A stretch of 51,192 bases of DNA, taken from positions 42,677 to 93,868 of the forward strand of contig DEQS01000081.1 of NCBI GenBank assembly GCA_002360555.1, read 5' to 3'. Positions 25,870 to 34,015 of the stretch are shown here, piece after piece. The notes beneath the pieces are model-generated. The model did not search any database. It was given only the letters and a program-made list of their open reading frames with translations, and had not been told where the DNA came from. The position numbers were made by a program, and so were the translations under genes. The DNA is from Chloracidobacterium sp. UBA3360. Lineage in GTDB: Bacteria > Acidobacteriota > Blastocatellia > Pyrinomonadales > Pyrinomonadaceae. Position 1 is the stretch's first letter. Every line of letters starts with the position of its first letter.

Positions 25870-28034
25870 TTCCCCGGCGGTACCGAAACACTGATGTGCG
25901 ACGGATATTTTGCCGACCTGAAGATACTCTGAGTCGCCAATTTATAATCGCTTTCTTTAGCCAGGAAAATATTATCGACAAAGGTCTGAGGGTTACGGTC
26001 GTAAAGCGGAAACCACGTGCTCTGAACTTGTACCATGATGCGATGGCCCTTGAGGAACGTATGATCATTTCCTCGCAGATCGACCGAATATTCCGCCGGC
26101 TTATTCGGCGTCATTGCCTCGGGCTTTTCCCAGCTCCTACGATAGCGTCCGCGAAAGATCTCTTCAGCGACCATCAATTGATACCCCGCCATCTTCTCGT
26201 TAGCCGGATAGCTATCCGGGTAAACATCGATCAGCTTTACGACCCAATCGCTGTCCGTTCCAGTCGTTGCTGCGTAGAGGCGGGCTATGATATCGCCGGC
26301 GATGGTCGTATCCTCACTCAGCACATCAGTTTGCCAGCGAAGGACGTCTTTCCGGTCAGATAAAAAACGCTGATCCTCAACGAGCCACTGCCTCCAACCT
26401 GAGCCTTTCGGATCATAGGTTGCCTGAATAGGCCGCTTGCGGTAAGGCACCGGATTTGCCGGGTCTGAAACGTATGAATCAGCGTCAACAGCAGTTTTTG
26501 ATTCTGCGGGCTTGTCGAACGAAAGCTTGCCGTTTGCGTGAAAATAAATCGCACGTTCAACATTCTGTTTCGGCGGCCACGAATCATAGCTCATCCACTT
26601 GTTCGAACCGCTTTCAAAAATGCTCGCTTCAGGCAGCGTTTTACTGCATTTGAGTTTTAACTGACAGGCAAAGAACGGGGCCTGGATCTCTTCGCGAAAG
26701 TATTTACCGGTATCGCTGCCAAAATCAATTGCCCCGAGCGTTCGGCCCCGTCCGTTCCAACCGCCGTGATTCCAAGGCCCCATCACGAAAAATACCTTGT
26801 TTTGCTTATCAAGCTTTTCAAGTGCTTTGTAAGTGGCAAAGGCCCCAAACATATCTTCCTGGTCCCAAAAACCACCTACGACGAGAGTCGGAATATTGGT
26901 TTCCTTGAGGTAACGGTCGGCGGCGCGGGCCTTCCAATAATCGTCATAGGCCGGATGTGCGACAAAGGCGTTGTAGGTCGGCAATTTGTTTTCCAGTTTT
27001 GCGGTCAGAGTTGAGAGTGTTTTCAAATTCAGATACCAATCATAAGCATCGATATCAAACGAAACATCCACGCCCTCTTTATTCGTCTCCATCGATTTTA
27101 CATATTCGTGCCCGTAGCTTTGCCGCCAGGCACCGTTGTGAAAGAAATCGTCTCCCATCCATGTATCGGTCATCGGGGCCTGAGGGGACGAAGCCTTTAA
27201 GGCGGGATGTGCATCGACGAGAGCAACCGCCGCCAACCACCCAGGGTAAGAAACCCCGTAGATGCCTACCCGCCCGTTGTTATTGGGAATATTTTTTATC
27301 AGATAGTCGATCGTGTCGTATGTGTCCGTCGTTTCATCGACAGACTTCGTATCGCGTTTATCGCGCAATGGCTGATTCATCATGAATTGTCCCTCAGAGC
27401 CATAACGGCCGCGAATGTCCTGATAGACAAACACGTAATTCTCTTTTGCCAGCTCCGGATTGCGATTTGGTGAGTTAGCATTGTTGCCCTTTACTCCGTA
27501 CGGAGTGCGAACCATCAGTATCGCAGCGGCCTCCGTTTGTTTTTCGGGCGTTACGATCACGGTGTAGAGCTTAACGCCGTCGCGCATTGGGATCATCACT
27601 TCGGTGCGTTTGTACGGAATGCGCGTATCGATTTGGGGTGTATTCGCTGTTTTTTTTGTGTCGAATTGTTGGCCGCCCTGCCGCCAGGTCATGCCTGTTA
27701 TGCCGCCCGAATTATCGCGTCTAAACTCGGCCTCAGCTTCGGTTATTTTCAAGAAAAATTTGGTTTCCGACGATGGAAACATCTCAAATTTATCCTGCCC
27801 CGGTACCCGCCCAAAAAATTTATCGCCTTCGCGAAATATTGAGAAGATAACCCCTGGAAGGTTAACGGTGTCCTCGTATTGCCCGACATACGCGTCGAAA
27901 ACTTTTGCGTCGATCTTGATTTCGACCGGTGTTGGTTGTGGGGTAGGTTGCTGGCCCGAAACTGTGGACGATGTTGCCAAGAAAAAACCCATTAGCGACA
28001 GAATTAGAAAGATCCCAGTTACTTTATTACGCAT
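25866..28034 (-). CDS. Secreted CocE/NonD-type alpha/beta hydrolase with an N-terminal DUF3471-like domain
   Basis: About 722 residues. ATG 28034 is chosen over an in-frame ATG at 28079 because AGGAG lies 10 nt upstream and it starts the signal peptide (IFLILSLMGFFLATSS). Residues about 40-125 resemble the DUF3471 beta domain often found behind serine hydrolases (DAYVGQYED, VPGQDKFEMFPSS). The S15/CocE domain follows: GVSYPGW with Ser about 262, then the PWNHGGW region with the catalytic His, and the C-terminal jelly-roll (SVDLRGNDHTFLKGHRIMVQ). Probably an X-prolyl dipeptidyl peptidase or ester/amide hydrolase. Translationally coupled to the S66 peptidase. Confidence 0.87.
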   Translation of the reverse strand: MRNKVTGIFLILSLMGFFLATSSTVSGQQPTPQPTPVEIKIDAKVFDAYVGQYEDTVNLPGVIFSIFREGDKFFGRVPGQDKFEMFPSSETKFFLKITEAEAEFRRDNSGGITGMTWRQGGQQFDTKKTANTPQIDTRIPYKRTEVMIPMRDGVKLYTVIVTPEKQTEAAAILMVRTPYGVKGNNANSPNRNPELAKENYVFVYQDIRGRYGSEGQFMMNQPLRDKRDTKSVDETTDTYDTIDYLIKNIPNNNGRVGIYGVSYPGWLAAVALVDAHPALKASSPQAPMTDTWMGDDFFHNGAWRQSYGHEYVKSMETNKEGVDVSFDIDAYDWYLNLKTLSTLTAKLENKLPTYNAFVAHPAYDDYWKARAADRYLKETNIPTLVVGGFWDQEDMFGAFATYKALEKLDKQNKVFFVMGPWNHGGWNGRGRTLGAIDFGSDTGKYFREEIQAPFFACQLKLKCSKTLPEASIFESGSNKWMSYDSWPPKQNVERAIYFHANGKLSFDKPAESKTAVDADSYVSDPANPVPYRKRPIQATYDPKGSGWRQWLVEDQRFLSDRKDVLRWQTDVLSEDTTIAGDIIARLYAATTGTDSDWVVKLIDVYPDSYPANEKMAGYQLMVAEEIFRGRYRRSWEKPEAMTPNKPAEYSVDLRGNDHTFLKGHRIMVQVQSTWFPLYDRNPQTFVDNIFLAKESDYKLATQSIFRSAKYPSHISVSVPPGK

Positions 28035-28109
28035 TTTCTTTTGACTCCTACGAACGAGAATATGATAACCGCTACTCACTTGATACGGGAACAGCGCGGT
28101 AAGCGTTTC

Positions 28110-29492
28110 TTACTTACCGATGCAAAACGTCGAAAAGATCCGGGTGAGCATATCTTCGGTCGTCGTTTCGCCGGTGATCTGACCGAGATAGCGAAGAGCG
28201 TTGTGCAGCCCGATGAGTACTATCTCTTCGCTAAGTTTCTCATCCAATTGTTCTACCGATTGTTCGATCTCGCTTTTCGCACGTAGCAGCAGGTCATGGT
28301 GTCGTGCGTCGCTTACCAAGAATCCAGAGCTCGAAATATCCTGCGGAGCAAACGGCCGGATGATCGCGTTGCAAAGATCGTCGATACCCTCACCCGTTTT
28401 TGCCGACAGCGGTGTGATCCATGGCCGTAGGTGGCCGAGTTTTGCTTGTTTGCCAGCGATCAACTTATCCACATCATGTGAAGGAGATTTGTCGATCTTG
28501 TTCAGAGCAATGATGAAGTTTAGGCCTTGTACACTGGCGAGTATCTCGTGATCCTCGGGTTCGATCTCTTCGGACGCATCGAGTAACACGACGACAATAT
28601 CCGCGTCGGCCATCGTCGCTTTTGAGCGGGCGACGCCTATGCTCTCGACCGTGTCGGTCGTTTCACGCAGGCCCGCTGTATCGATCAGCGAGATCGGGAT
28701 GTCGCCGATCGTGAACCGCTCATGTATTTGGTCGCGCGTCGTTCCGGCGATCTCGGTGACGATCGCTCTATCGCTACCGAGTAAAGCATTGAACAGACTG
28801 GACTTACCGACATTTGGCCTTCCAATGAGCGCGACTCTCAATCCTTCGCGGATCAAGTGTCCGGCCTTAAATGTGTCCGCAAGTTTGGCAGTATCTGCTG
28901 CGATCTCCGTGAGGCTTCTTTTGACGCTTTCGAGTTGCATCGTGGGCAGATCGTCCTCGACAAACTCAAGCGCCGATTCGAGGACGACGATGACGTTGAG
29001 CAACTCGTCCTTGAGCGGTTGGAGTTGATGCGACAATTCGCCCCGCATCTGTCTGACGGCCTGACGCGCCGACGCAACGGTTTGCGCGTCGATCAGATCG
29101 CGAATAGCCTCAGCCTCGGCCAGGTCCATTCGACCGTTTGCCAGAGCCCGCAAGCTAAATTCACCGGCTTCTGCCAACCGGGCCCCGAGCGAAAGACAAT
29201 CGTCTATCACCTGCCGAAGCAAAACCGGTGACCCGTGACAACTGATCTCGACGACATCTTCACCAGTAAAAGAATTCGGAGATTTGAAATAAGTGATCAA
29301 CGCCTCGTCGATGGTCTCGCCCATTTTTGGATCGATGAGTTGTTTTAGGTGAGCGGTACGCGGGTTCGGGACAAACGCCGCGTCCGAGATCAGTTTCTGC
29401 GAAATGCCGAGAGCGTCGCCGCCGCTCAGACGAATGACACCGATACCGCTGCGGCCGGTGGGTGTTGCTAATGCGACAATGGTGTTCGGCAT
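28110..29492 (-). CDS. mnmE: tRNA modification GTPase MnmE (TrmE)
   Basis: 460 residues, full length. N-terminal tetrahydrofolate-binding domain (TIVALATPTGRSGIGVIRLS), helical domain, inserted G domain with G1 GRPNVGKS (224-231), G2/G3 region GTTRDQIHE and DTAGLRET, NKID, and the invariant C-terminus TRIFSTFCIGK with the catalytic cysteine. Partner of MnmG in wobble-uridine modification. Downstream of the jag-yidC-yidD-rnpA-rpmH group on the same strand, with an 83-nt gap largely filled by a repeat. Confidence 0.97.
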   Translation of the reverse strand: MPNTIVALATPTGRSGIGVIRLSGGDALGISQKLISDAAFVPNPRTAHLKQLIDPKMGETIDEALITYFKSPNSFTGEDVVEISCHGSPVLLRQVIDDCLSLGARLAEAGEFSLRALANGRMDLAEAEAIRDLIDAQTVASARQAVRQMRGELSHQLQPLKDELLNVIVVLESALEFVEDDLPTMQLESVKRSLTEIAADTAKLADTFKAGHLIREGLRVALIGRPNVGKSSLFNALLGSDRAIVTEIAGTTRDQIHERFTIGDIPISLIDTAGLRETTDTVESIGVARSKATMADADIVVVLLDASEEIEPEDHEILASVQGLNFIIALNKIDKSPSHDVDKLIAGKQAKLGHLRPWITPLSAKTGEGIDDLCNAIIRPFAPQDISSSGFLVSDARHHDLLLRAKSEIEQSVEQLDEKLSEEIVLIGLHNALRYLGQITGETTTEDMLTRIFSTFCIGK

Positions 29493-29498
29493 AAATCA

Positions 29499-29567
29499 TA
29501 AACAGGATACACAGGATGTTTAGGATTACTAAATCCTTTTATCCTGCTTATCCTGTATATCCTGTTC
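29499..29567. repeat. Inverted 9-nt-period repeat, ACAGGAT family, copy 3
   Basis: Left arm AAACAGGAT, ACACAGGAT, GTTTAGGAT; centre TACTAA; right arm with ATCCTTTT, ATCCTGCTT, ATCCTGTAT, ATCCTGTTC. It forms a long imperfect hairpin in the jag-mnmE gap and is the most complete of the three copies. Confidence 0.85.
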
Positions 29568-29575
29568 GAATTTAG

Positions 29576-30025
29576 TTATTGGAGCCGGACTTGCAGCCGC
29601 CGATCGCGTCCGTCGCCGACGGATTCGGTGAAAAGGTCTTCTTCTTTTTGCAGGGTCATGTGGATGATGCGGCGTTCGGTCGAATTGAGGACGCCAAATG
29701 TGAACGGCCGGCCGCCCTTGCGGACTTGATCGGCGGCAAAACGTGCCATGGCGTGCAGCTCGGCCTTGCGCGACTGTCTAAAACCGTCGGCATCGACGAC
29801 AAAGCGGTGTTCGCGGTCGATCTCGCGGCCGTAGGCCTGAAAGAGGATCACTTCGAATGCGTCAAGCAGTTCGCCATTTTCGGCCAGTGCGAAATGAGCG
29901 TCTTCGCCGCTCAGGTTTAGCAAACAGCCCTCGTCCGTCCACTCCGATGCGACGGTCAGGTCAAATCCCATCCCGGAAACAACCGTGGACAAGAGGTCTT
30001 TTGCCTTTTCACAAGTTTCATTCAT
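29576..30025 (-). CDS. Jag/KhpB-like RNA-binding protein (R3H domain)
   Basis: 149 residues, position directly after yidC (5-nt gap), where Jag/KhpB (SpoIIIJ-associated) is expected. The C-terminal part has the R3H-like signature LNSTERRIIHMTLQKEEDLFTES (residues about 114-136, quoted partly as STERRIIHM). The N-terminal part (KAKDLLSTVVSGMGFDLTV ... ENGELLDAFEVILFQAYG) is a compact KH-II-like region; the family's extra N-terminal Jag domain is missing. Likely an RNA-binding regulator. A start with no obvious strong SD; yidC-coupled translation is probable. Confidence 0.85.
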   Translation of the reverse strand: MNETCEKAKDLLSTVVSGMGFDLTVASEWTDEGCLLNLSGEDAHFALAENGELLDAFEVILFQAYGREIDREHRFVVDADGFRQSRKAELHAMARFAADQVRKGGRPFTFGVLNSTERRIIHMTLQKEEDLFTESVGDGRDRRLQVRLQ

Positions 30026-30030
30026 ACGCT

Positions 30031-31962
30031 TTACGTCGTCCCAAATTTAGGCTTGACCTGCTTGGCACCCTTTGGCACCGAATCAACGATCTCTGTGCCC
30101 GGAGGCGTGTTCGTCTTGTTCATACGGTTGATCACCATCTGCTGGCCAAAGCTTACAATATTTCCAAAGAACCAATAAAGCAACAGCCCGGACGGTGCCG
30201 CCCACATCACCCACAGCATCATCAGCGGCATAAAATAGGTCATCATCTTTTGCTGCATCTGCTGCTCCGGAGTGACGGTTGCCGTCTGCGGGGTAAATTT
30301 CATCGACAGGATCATCGACAGGGCAAATGCAAATTCGAGCAGATGCCAAGGGTCGGCCGCCGATAGATCGGGCAGCCAGATAAAAGTCGCCTGCCGTACC
30401 TCAAGCGAGACCGTGACCGCCGTATAAAAAGCGATCAGCAATGGAAACTGCAGCAGCATCGGCAGACATCCGCCTATCGGCAGCGATGCCTTGGTCATCT
30501 TAAGCTGCTCCATCTGCAGGGCACGCATACGGGCGTCATCATTGGGCACGCCTTTCTTTTGCAGGTCCTTGATCTTGTCCTGTATTTCCTTCATCTTCGG
30601 TGCGTTACCCGAAGCCTTTTTAAAGGATTTGGACTGCGACCAGCGAAGCGGAAACAGCAGCATGTAGAAAAGGAAAGTGAAGATGATGATCGCGACGCCG
30701 TAGTTATGCGTCAGGCCGTTAAAAAAATTGAGCGAATAGAGAATAGGGATCGAAAGCGTCGAGGTAATCGGGCGGATCCACGAATAGTTACTAAAATTGA
30801 TCAGGTTCGTGATCTCGACCTTTCGGCCGACGTCTTTTGAAAGGCCTTCATTCAGCGATGACAGCAGAAAATAATCTTTTGTGCCGGTAAATATCTTGGT
30901 CGTCGATCCGTCCGCCGTGATCGGCAGATATGCGGTTACAAGGTGTCGCGTTTCGGTCGTTTTAGAATTACGCAGTATCCACTGAAATATGCTTTCAAAA
31001 TAAGGCTTTGTCGTAACGTCGTATTTCGAAGCACGGTACTCGACATTTTGTGACGGAGTCGCGGGGATCGCCGCCATTGCAAAATAAGCATCTCCGACGC
31101 CTGCCCAATCGACGTTGCCGTTATCGGTCAGAGTTGATTGATTATTGGCGTCGTAGGTAAATGTGTAGTTGCCCTGATGACGCATCACCTGGCCGTTAAC
31201 AACAGAAACGGTCTCAGATTCGATGTGGTAAAAATTATGATTATTTATCGCGTGGTCGCCGATGCTTGCACCGATGAGCAGTTTGGTATTTGGCACCGGT
31301 TGGCCGCCTTTTTTGAGGCTGACCGCGAGGTCGGCAATATAGCTGTCGGCACGGAAAACAAAACTCTTTTTGACCTCGACACCGCTGGCATCGGTCATTG
31401 TAAATTCGATCGCCTTTTCCTGTCCGGCCGTGAGGGTGATGCTTTCTTCCGGGGCAGAGATCTGATAATTGCGGTCGTTTATCGAAGTATTCAGAGCGGC
31501 ATCATCCGTCGCAAGTCGAAACGGTATCTCCCGCGGGCTGCGCTTTAGCGCCTCTTCCGATATAAGCTGCAAAGGCTTTTGATCGCCATTGTGCGACCCG
31601 TCGGCATACACGGGGAACTCATTCTTAGGCGAAAGATTTTTGAGGATGATCCAGCTCGTAGCAACTCCGCCTTTCGAATCGAGCGTCACCTCATACAGCG
31701 GCGATTTGATCGTTATCGTCCGATTTGGCGTCGTGTCCGGTGTTACTTCGGCGATTACTGGCTGTGCGGCCGGTGTCGTCGCTGCGGGCTGCGGAGCCGC
31801 CGGTGGGGCGGTGTTCCCCGCAACATTTGCGTTTGTATTCGCATCACCTGCGGGTGGAGCTTTAGGTGCAAAGAAATATTGCCACCCGAAAAGTATCGCC
31901 ATCGACAAAACTGCCGCGATCAAAAAGCGTGATTGGTTGCTAGGATTATTGTTGTTTTCCAC
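30031..31962 (-). CDS. yidC: Membrane protein insertase YidC
   Basis: 643 residues, the long Gram-negative form: N-terminal anchor (FLIAAVLSMAILFGWQYF, about 12-29), a Pro/Ala/Thr-rich linker, a large periplasmic beta-sandwich (about 80-380) and the five-helix conserved core with the hydrophilic-groove region (FFNGLTHNYGVAIIIFTF, GGCLPMLLQFPLLIAFYTA). Inserts inner-membrane proteins with or without SecYEG. In the canonical order rpmH-rnpA-yidD-yidC-jag; yidD ends 8 nt upstream. Confidence 0.96.
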   Translation of the reverse strand: MENNNNPSNQSRFLIAAVLSMAILFGWQYFFAPKAPPAGDANTNANVAGNTAPPAAPQPAATTPAAQPVIAEVTPDTTPNRTITIKSPLYEVTLDSKGGVATSWIILKNLSPKNEFPVYADGSHNGDQKPLQLISEEALKRSPREIPFRLATDDAALNTSINDRNYQISAPEESITLTAGQEKAIEFTMTDASGVEVKKSFVFRADSYIADLAVSLKKGGQPVPNTKLLIGASIGDHAINNHNFYHIESETVSVVNGQVMRHQGNYTFTYDANNQSTLTDNGNVDWAGVGDAYFAMAAIPATPSQNVEYRASKYDVTTKPYFESIFQWILRNSKTTETRHLVTAYLPITADGSTTKIFTGTKDYFLLSSLNEGLSKDVGRKVEITNLINFSNYSWIRPITSTLSIPILYSLNFFNGLTHNYGVAIIIFTFLFYMLLFPLRWSQSKSFKKASGNAPKMKEIQDKIKDLQKKGVPNDDARMRALQMEQLKMTKASLPIGGCLPMLLQFPLLIAFYTAVTVSLEVRQATFIWLPDLSAADPWHLLEFAFALSMILSMKFTPQTATVTPEQQMQQKMMTYFMPLMMLWVMWAAPSGLLLYWFFGNIVSFGQQMVINRMNKTNTPPGTEIVDSVPKGAKQVKPKFGTT

Positions 31963-31970
31963 TCTAATTA

Positions 31971-32180
31971 TTACCTGACGGGGTCATGACCACCCTTGCA
32001 AAGCGGCTGACATCTTAAGATACGCGTTAGCCCCATCCATGTTCCGCGCAAAGCGCCGTATTTTTCGACGGCCTCGCGGGCGTATTCCGAACAAGTCGGC
32101 TCGAACCGGCATGCGGGCGGCAAAAATGGCGATAAAAACGCCTTGTAAATGCCAAGAATGTCGAGGACCAAAAACTTCAT
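31971..32180 (-). CDS. yidD: Membrane protein insertion efficiency factor YidD
   Basis: 69 residues, typical length. Signature FLPPACRFEPTCSEYAREA with three cysteines and LTRILRCQPLCKGGHDPV are diagnostic. A small amphipathic membrane-associated protein that aids YidC-dependent insertion. Between rnpA and yidC as usual. Confidence 0.95.
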   Translation of the reverse strand: MKFLVLDILGIYKAFLSPFLPPACRFEPTCSEYAREAVEKYGALRGTWMGLTRILRCQPLCKGGHDPVR

Positions 32181-32195
32181 CTAAAAACTACTTTG

Positions 32196-32261
32196 CCACA
32201 GAGGTCACTGAGGATACAGAGAATAAGAATTATTTCTCTGCTGTTTCTGTGTGCCCTGTGG
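32196..32261. repeat. Inverted 9-nt-period repeat, CACAGAG family
   Basis: Units CCACAGAGG, TCACTGAGG, ATACAGAGA on the left and ATTTCTCTG, CTGTTTCTG, TGTGCCCTG(TGG) on the right, in continuous 9-nt register, making an imperfect hairpin. The right arm encodes the last residues (GHTETAEK) and stop of RnpA (stop at 32230-32232). A different sequence family from the ACAGGAT repeats but the same architecture. Confidence 0.75.
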
Positions 32262-32763
32262 CTATTCTTTCCACGATCTGTTTAAATTCGGCAAGCGGCT
32301 TTTCCAGCTTTCCGTGCAAAATGCTGCGGCGGGCGTTCAGCACCCAATCAAATTTCTGCGTTATCGTATCAAGTTCTGCTTTGCTCAACCTAAAGCTTTC
32401 ACGCAACAGACGCTTTGCACGATTGCGGTCGTGGGCTTTGCCGATCGCCTTTTTTGTCGCCGTTATACCGACGCGGTGCAAGCCCTTTTCGCCGGGCAAA
32501 ATAAAAACCGTCATAAAACGGCCCTCGATACGCGCACCCTGTTCATAAACACGAAGAAACTCGGCGCGTTTCAGCAGCCGAGCTTCCTTTGGTAAAGACA
32601 GATCTAATAATGATGAACCGTTAATCGCTTGCGACCCTTGGCGCGGCGGCGTTTGATAACGGCGCGGCCGTTCTTCGTCGCCATGCGTGCGCGAAAGCCG
32701 TGCTTTTTGGCGCGGCGGCGGTTGTTCGGTTGAAATGTTCTCTTTGGCATAGTTGCTCTCCAC
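32230..32763 (-). CDS. rnpA: Ribonuclease P protein component with an N-terminal extension overlapping rpmH
   Basis: Protein subunit of RNase P, which matures tRNA 5' ends. The core (from about residue 57, LPKEARLLKRAEFLRVYEQG) has the RNR box HDRNRAKRLLRESFR (111-125). Between the rpmH stop and the core there is no ATG, GTG or TTG, so the first usable start is the GTG at 32763, with AGGTGA about 8 nt upstream. That gives a 56-residue, proline/arginine-rich extension (EQPPPRQKARLSRTHGD) read in the other frame across all of rpmH, as in Thermus. Alternatives are a rare CTG or ATT start. The C-terminal codons come from a repeat. Confidence 0.85.
   Translation of the reverse strand: MESNYAKENISTEQPPPRQKARLSRTHGDEERPRRYQTPPRQGSQAINGSSLLDLSLPKEARLLKRAEFLRVYEQGARIEGRFMTVFILPGEKGLHRVGITATKKAIGKAHDRNRAKRLLRESFRLSKAELDTITQKFDWVLNARRSILHGKLEKPLAEFKQIVERIATGHTETAEK
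32604..32750 (-). CDS. rpmH: 50S ribosomal protein L34
   Basis: 48 residues, MPKRTFQPNNRRRAKKHGFR at the start and the usual Arg/Lys-rich tail (KRRRAKGRKRL); unmistakable L34. ATG at 32750 with GGAGAG 6 nt upstream. The entire gene lies inside the rnpA reading frame, out of phase, with the two start codons 13 nt apart. The GGAG element of rpmH overlaps the first codons of rnpA, so initiation at the two starts probably competes or is coordinated. First gene of the rpmH-rnpA-yidD-yidC-jag group. Confidence 0.95.
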   Translation of the reverse strand: MPKRTFQPNNRRRAKKHGFRARMATKNGRAVIKRRRAKGRKRLTVHHY

Positions 32764-32826
32764 GTTTATTTCACCTAAAAGTGAAAACCTAGAGTTTACG
32801 CGCGCAAAGCTGGCGATGTCAAAGTA

Positions 32827-33429
32827 TTATTGTGGTTTTATAGCCGGTGAACTCTCGACCTTTAGTTGCACATTTGTTATCGAAGGGACTCCTCCCCAAG
32901 CATATTGCGATGTCCACTTTTTACTATCAACAATTTCGTCGATCTTATCTTCTAATGCTCCTAGATCATCTAATATCTTTGTCCCTTCACACCCAAGGTA
33001 GTGGTTAACGGTTTTGTGTTTACCATTGTTTCTAATCGAAACAGTTGCCGTAGGGCTGTCAGACCAGTATTCAGGACATATCCCGCTTGTCATTGATTTG
33101 CCAGCAGAACCATATTGTTTACGCAGAGAGTAAAATTTGATCTTGTCGAATTCGGCGAGCAAAGTCCTTAGCTGGTCTTGGGTGATCGATCCTTCAAGCG
33201 GAGGTTTTGGCGCATCACCTTTCCCGCAATAGCCAGGCTTTCCCAACGGTGTGAATTTAACGGCCCCGTCAAAGTTGATCGTAAGAGAATAGTATGGGCA
33301 AGGTCCAAAACACGCAGTCCTTTCCAAAGTAATTTGTAGATCGTAATGGATTTTCTCTTGGCCGCAGGCCGTTGAAACGCTACCAGCCATTAGGCCAACA
33401 ATGAAAATAATTATCCACAAAAATCTCAT
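32827..33429 (-). CDS. Secreted DUF6438 protein
   Basis: 200 residues. Signal peptide about 1-22 (IIFIVGLMAGSVSTACG). The segment RTACFGPCPYYSLTINFDG (about 34-52) is the hallmark of the DUF6438 family. Four or more cysteines in the mature part (CFGPC, YCGKG, CPEY, LGCEG) suggest disulfides in the periplasm. Function unknown. Between rpmH and purN on the same strand, with 10 nt to purN, so perhaps co-transcribed with the purine genes, although no functional link is evident. Confidence 0.8.
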   Translation of the reverse strand: MRFLWIIIFIVGLMAGSVSTACGQEKIHYDLQITLERTACFGPCPYYSLTINFDGAVKFTPLGKPGYCGKGDAPKPPLEGSITQDQLRTLLAEFDKIKFYSLRKQYGSAGKSMTSGICPEYWSDSPTATVSIRNNGKHKTVNHYLGCEGTKILDDLGALEDKIDEIVDSKKWTSQYAWGGVPSITNVQLKVESSPAIKPQ

Positions 33430-33439
33430 GTTATCTCGT

Positions 33440-34015
33440 CTAACTACTTGGGAACTTTGATGCCATCATTTTAACTGCCGCGACATACAATCGATGTTCT
33501 TCCTCTAATATACGCGCCGATAGTGTCTCGACCGTATCCCCCTCATGTACCGCGACCGGCTGCTGCAAAATCACCTCGCCGTGGTCGAGCAGCTCATCGA
33601 CAAAATGCACCGTACAGCCGGTCACTTTCACACCCGCGTCGAAAGCCTGCCGCTGTGCATCAAGTCCCGGAAACGCAGGCAGTAAACTCGGATGAATATT
33701 GATGATCTTGTTTGGGAATGCCTGAACAAACGACGGCGAGAGAAGGCGCATGTAGCCAGCAAGGCAGACTAGTTCGACGCTACGTTTCTGCAACTCGCTA
33801 ATTATCTCTGCATCGTGTTCCTCCCGCGGCCGGCCGCGACGCTCGACAACGACTGTTTCGACACCACGATCGCGAGCCTTGTCCAAACCGGCGGCATCTG
33901 TTTTATCACTGATAACGACCGCGACCTCAGCATCAGCGATCTCGCCGCTATTCACTGCGTCGACGATGGCGACCATATTCGACCCGCGTCCTGAGATCAA
34001 AATGCCGATCTTCAT
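33440..34015 (-). CDS. purN: Phosphoribosylglycinamide formyltransferase PurN
   Basis: 191 residues. Transfers a formyl group from 10-formyl-THF to GAR in purine synthesis. Catalytic Asn106, His108 and Asp144 fall in NIHPSLLPAFPG and VDELLDHG at the same numbers as in the E. coli enzyme; the phosphate loop is ISGRGSN (7-13). Its start overlaps the stop of the transglutaminase-like gene by 4 nt. purM is upstream in the same gene string. Confidence 0.95.
   Translation of the reverse strand: MKIGILISGRGSNMVAIVDAVNSGEIADAEVAVVISDKTDAAGLDKARDRGVETVVVERRGRPREEHDAEIISELQKRSVELVCLAGYMRLLSPSFVQAFPNKIINIHPSLLPAFPGLDAQRQAFDAGVKVTGCTVHFVDELLDHGEVILQQPVAVHEGDTVETLSARILEEEHRLYVAAVKMMASKFPSS

Noticed and set aside
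28465..28473. Isolated TTATCCACA inside mnmE
   Set aside because: Single box in coding sequence, far from other origin signals.
32764..32826. Search for a promoter or leader element upstream of rpmH
   Set aside because: Only the Shine-Dalgarno elements could be supported; no convincing -35/-10 pair in the 63-nt gap.
33411..33419. Isolated TTATCCACA at the start of the DUF6438 gene
   Set aside because: Falls in the codons of the signal peptide; no cluster around it.
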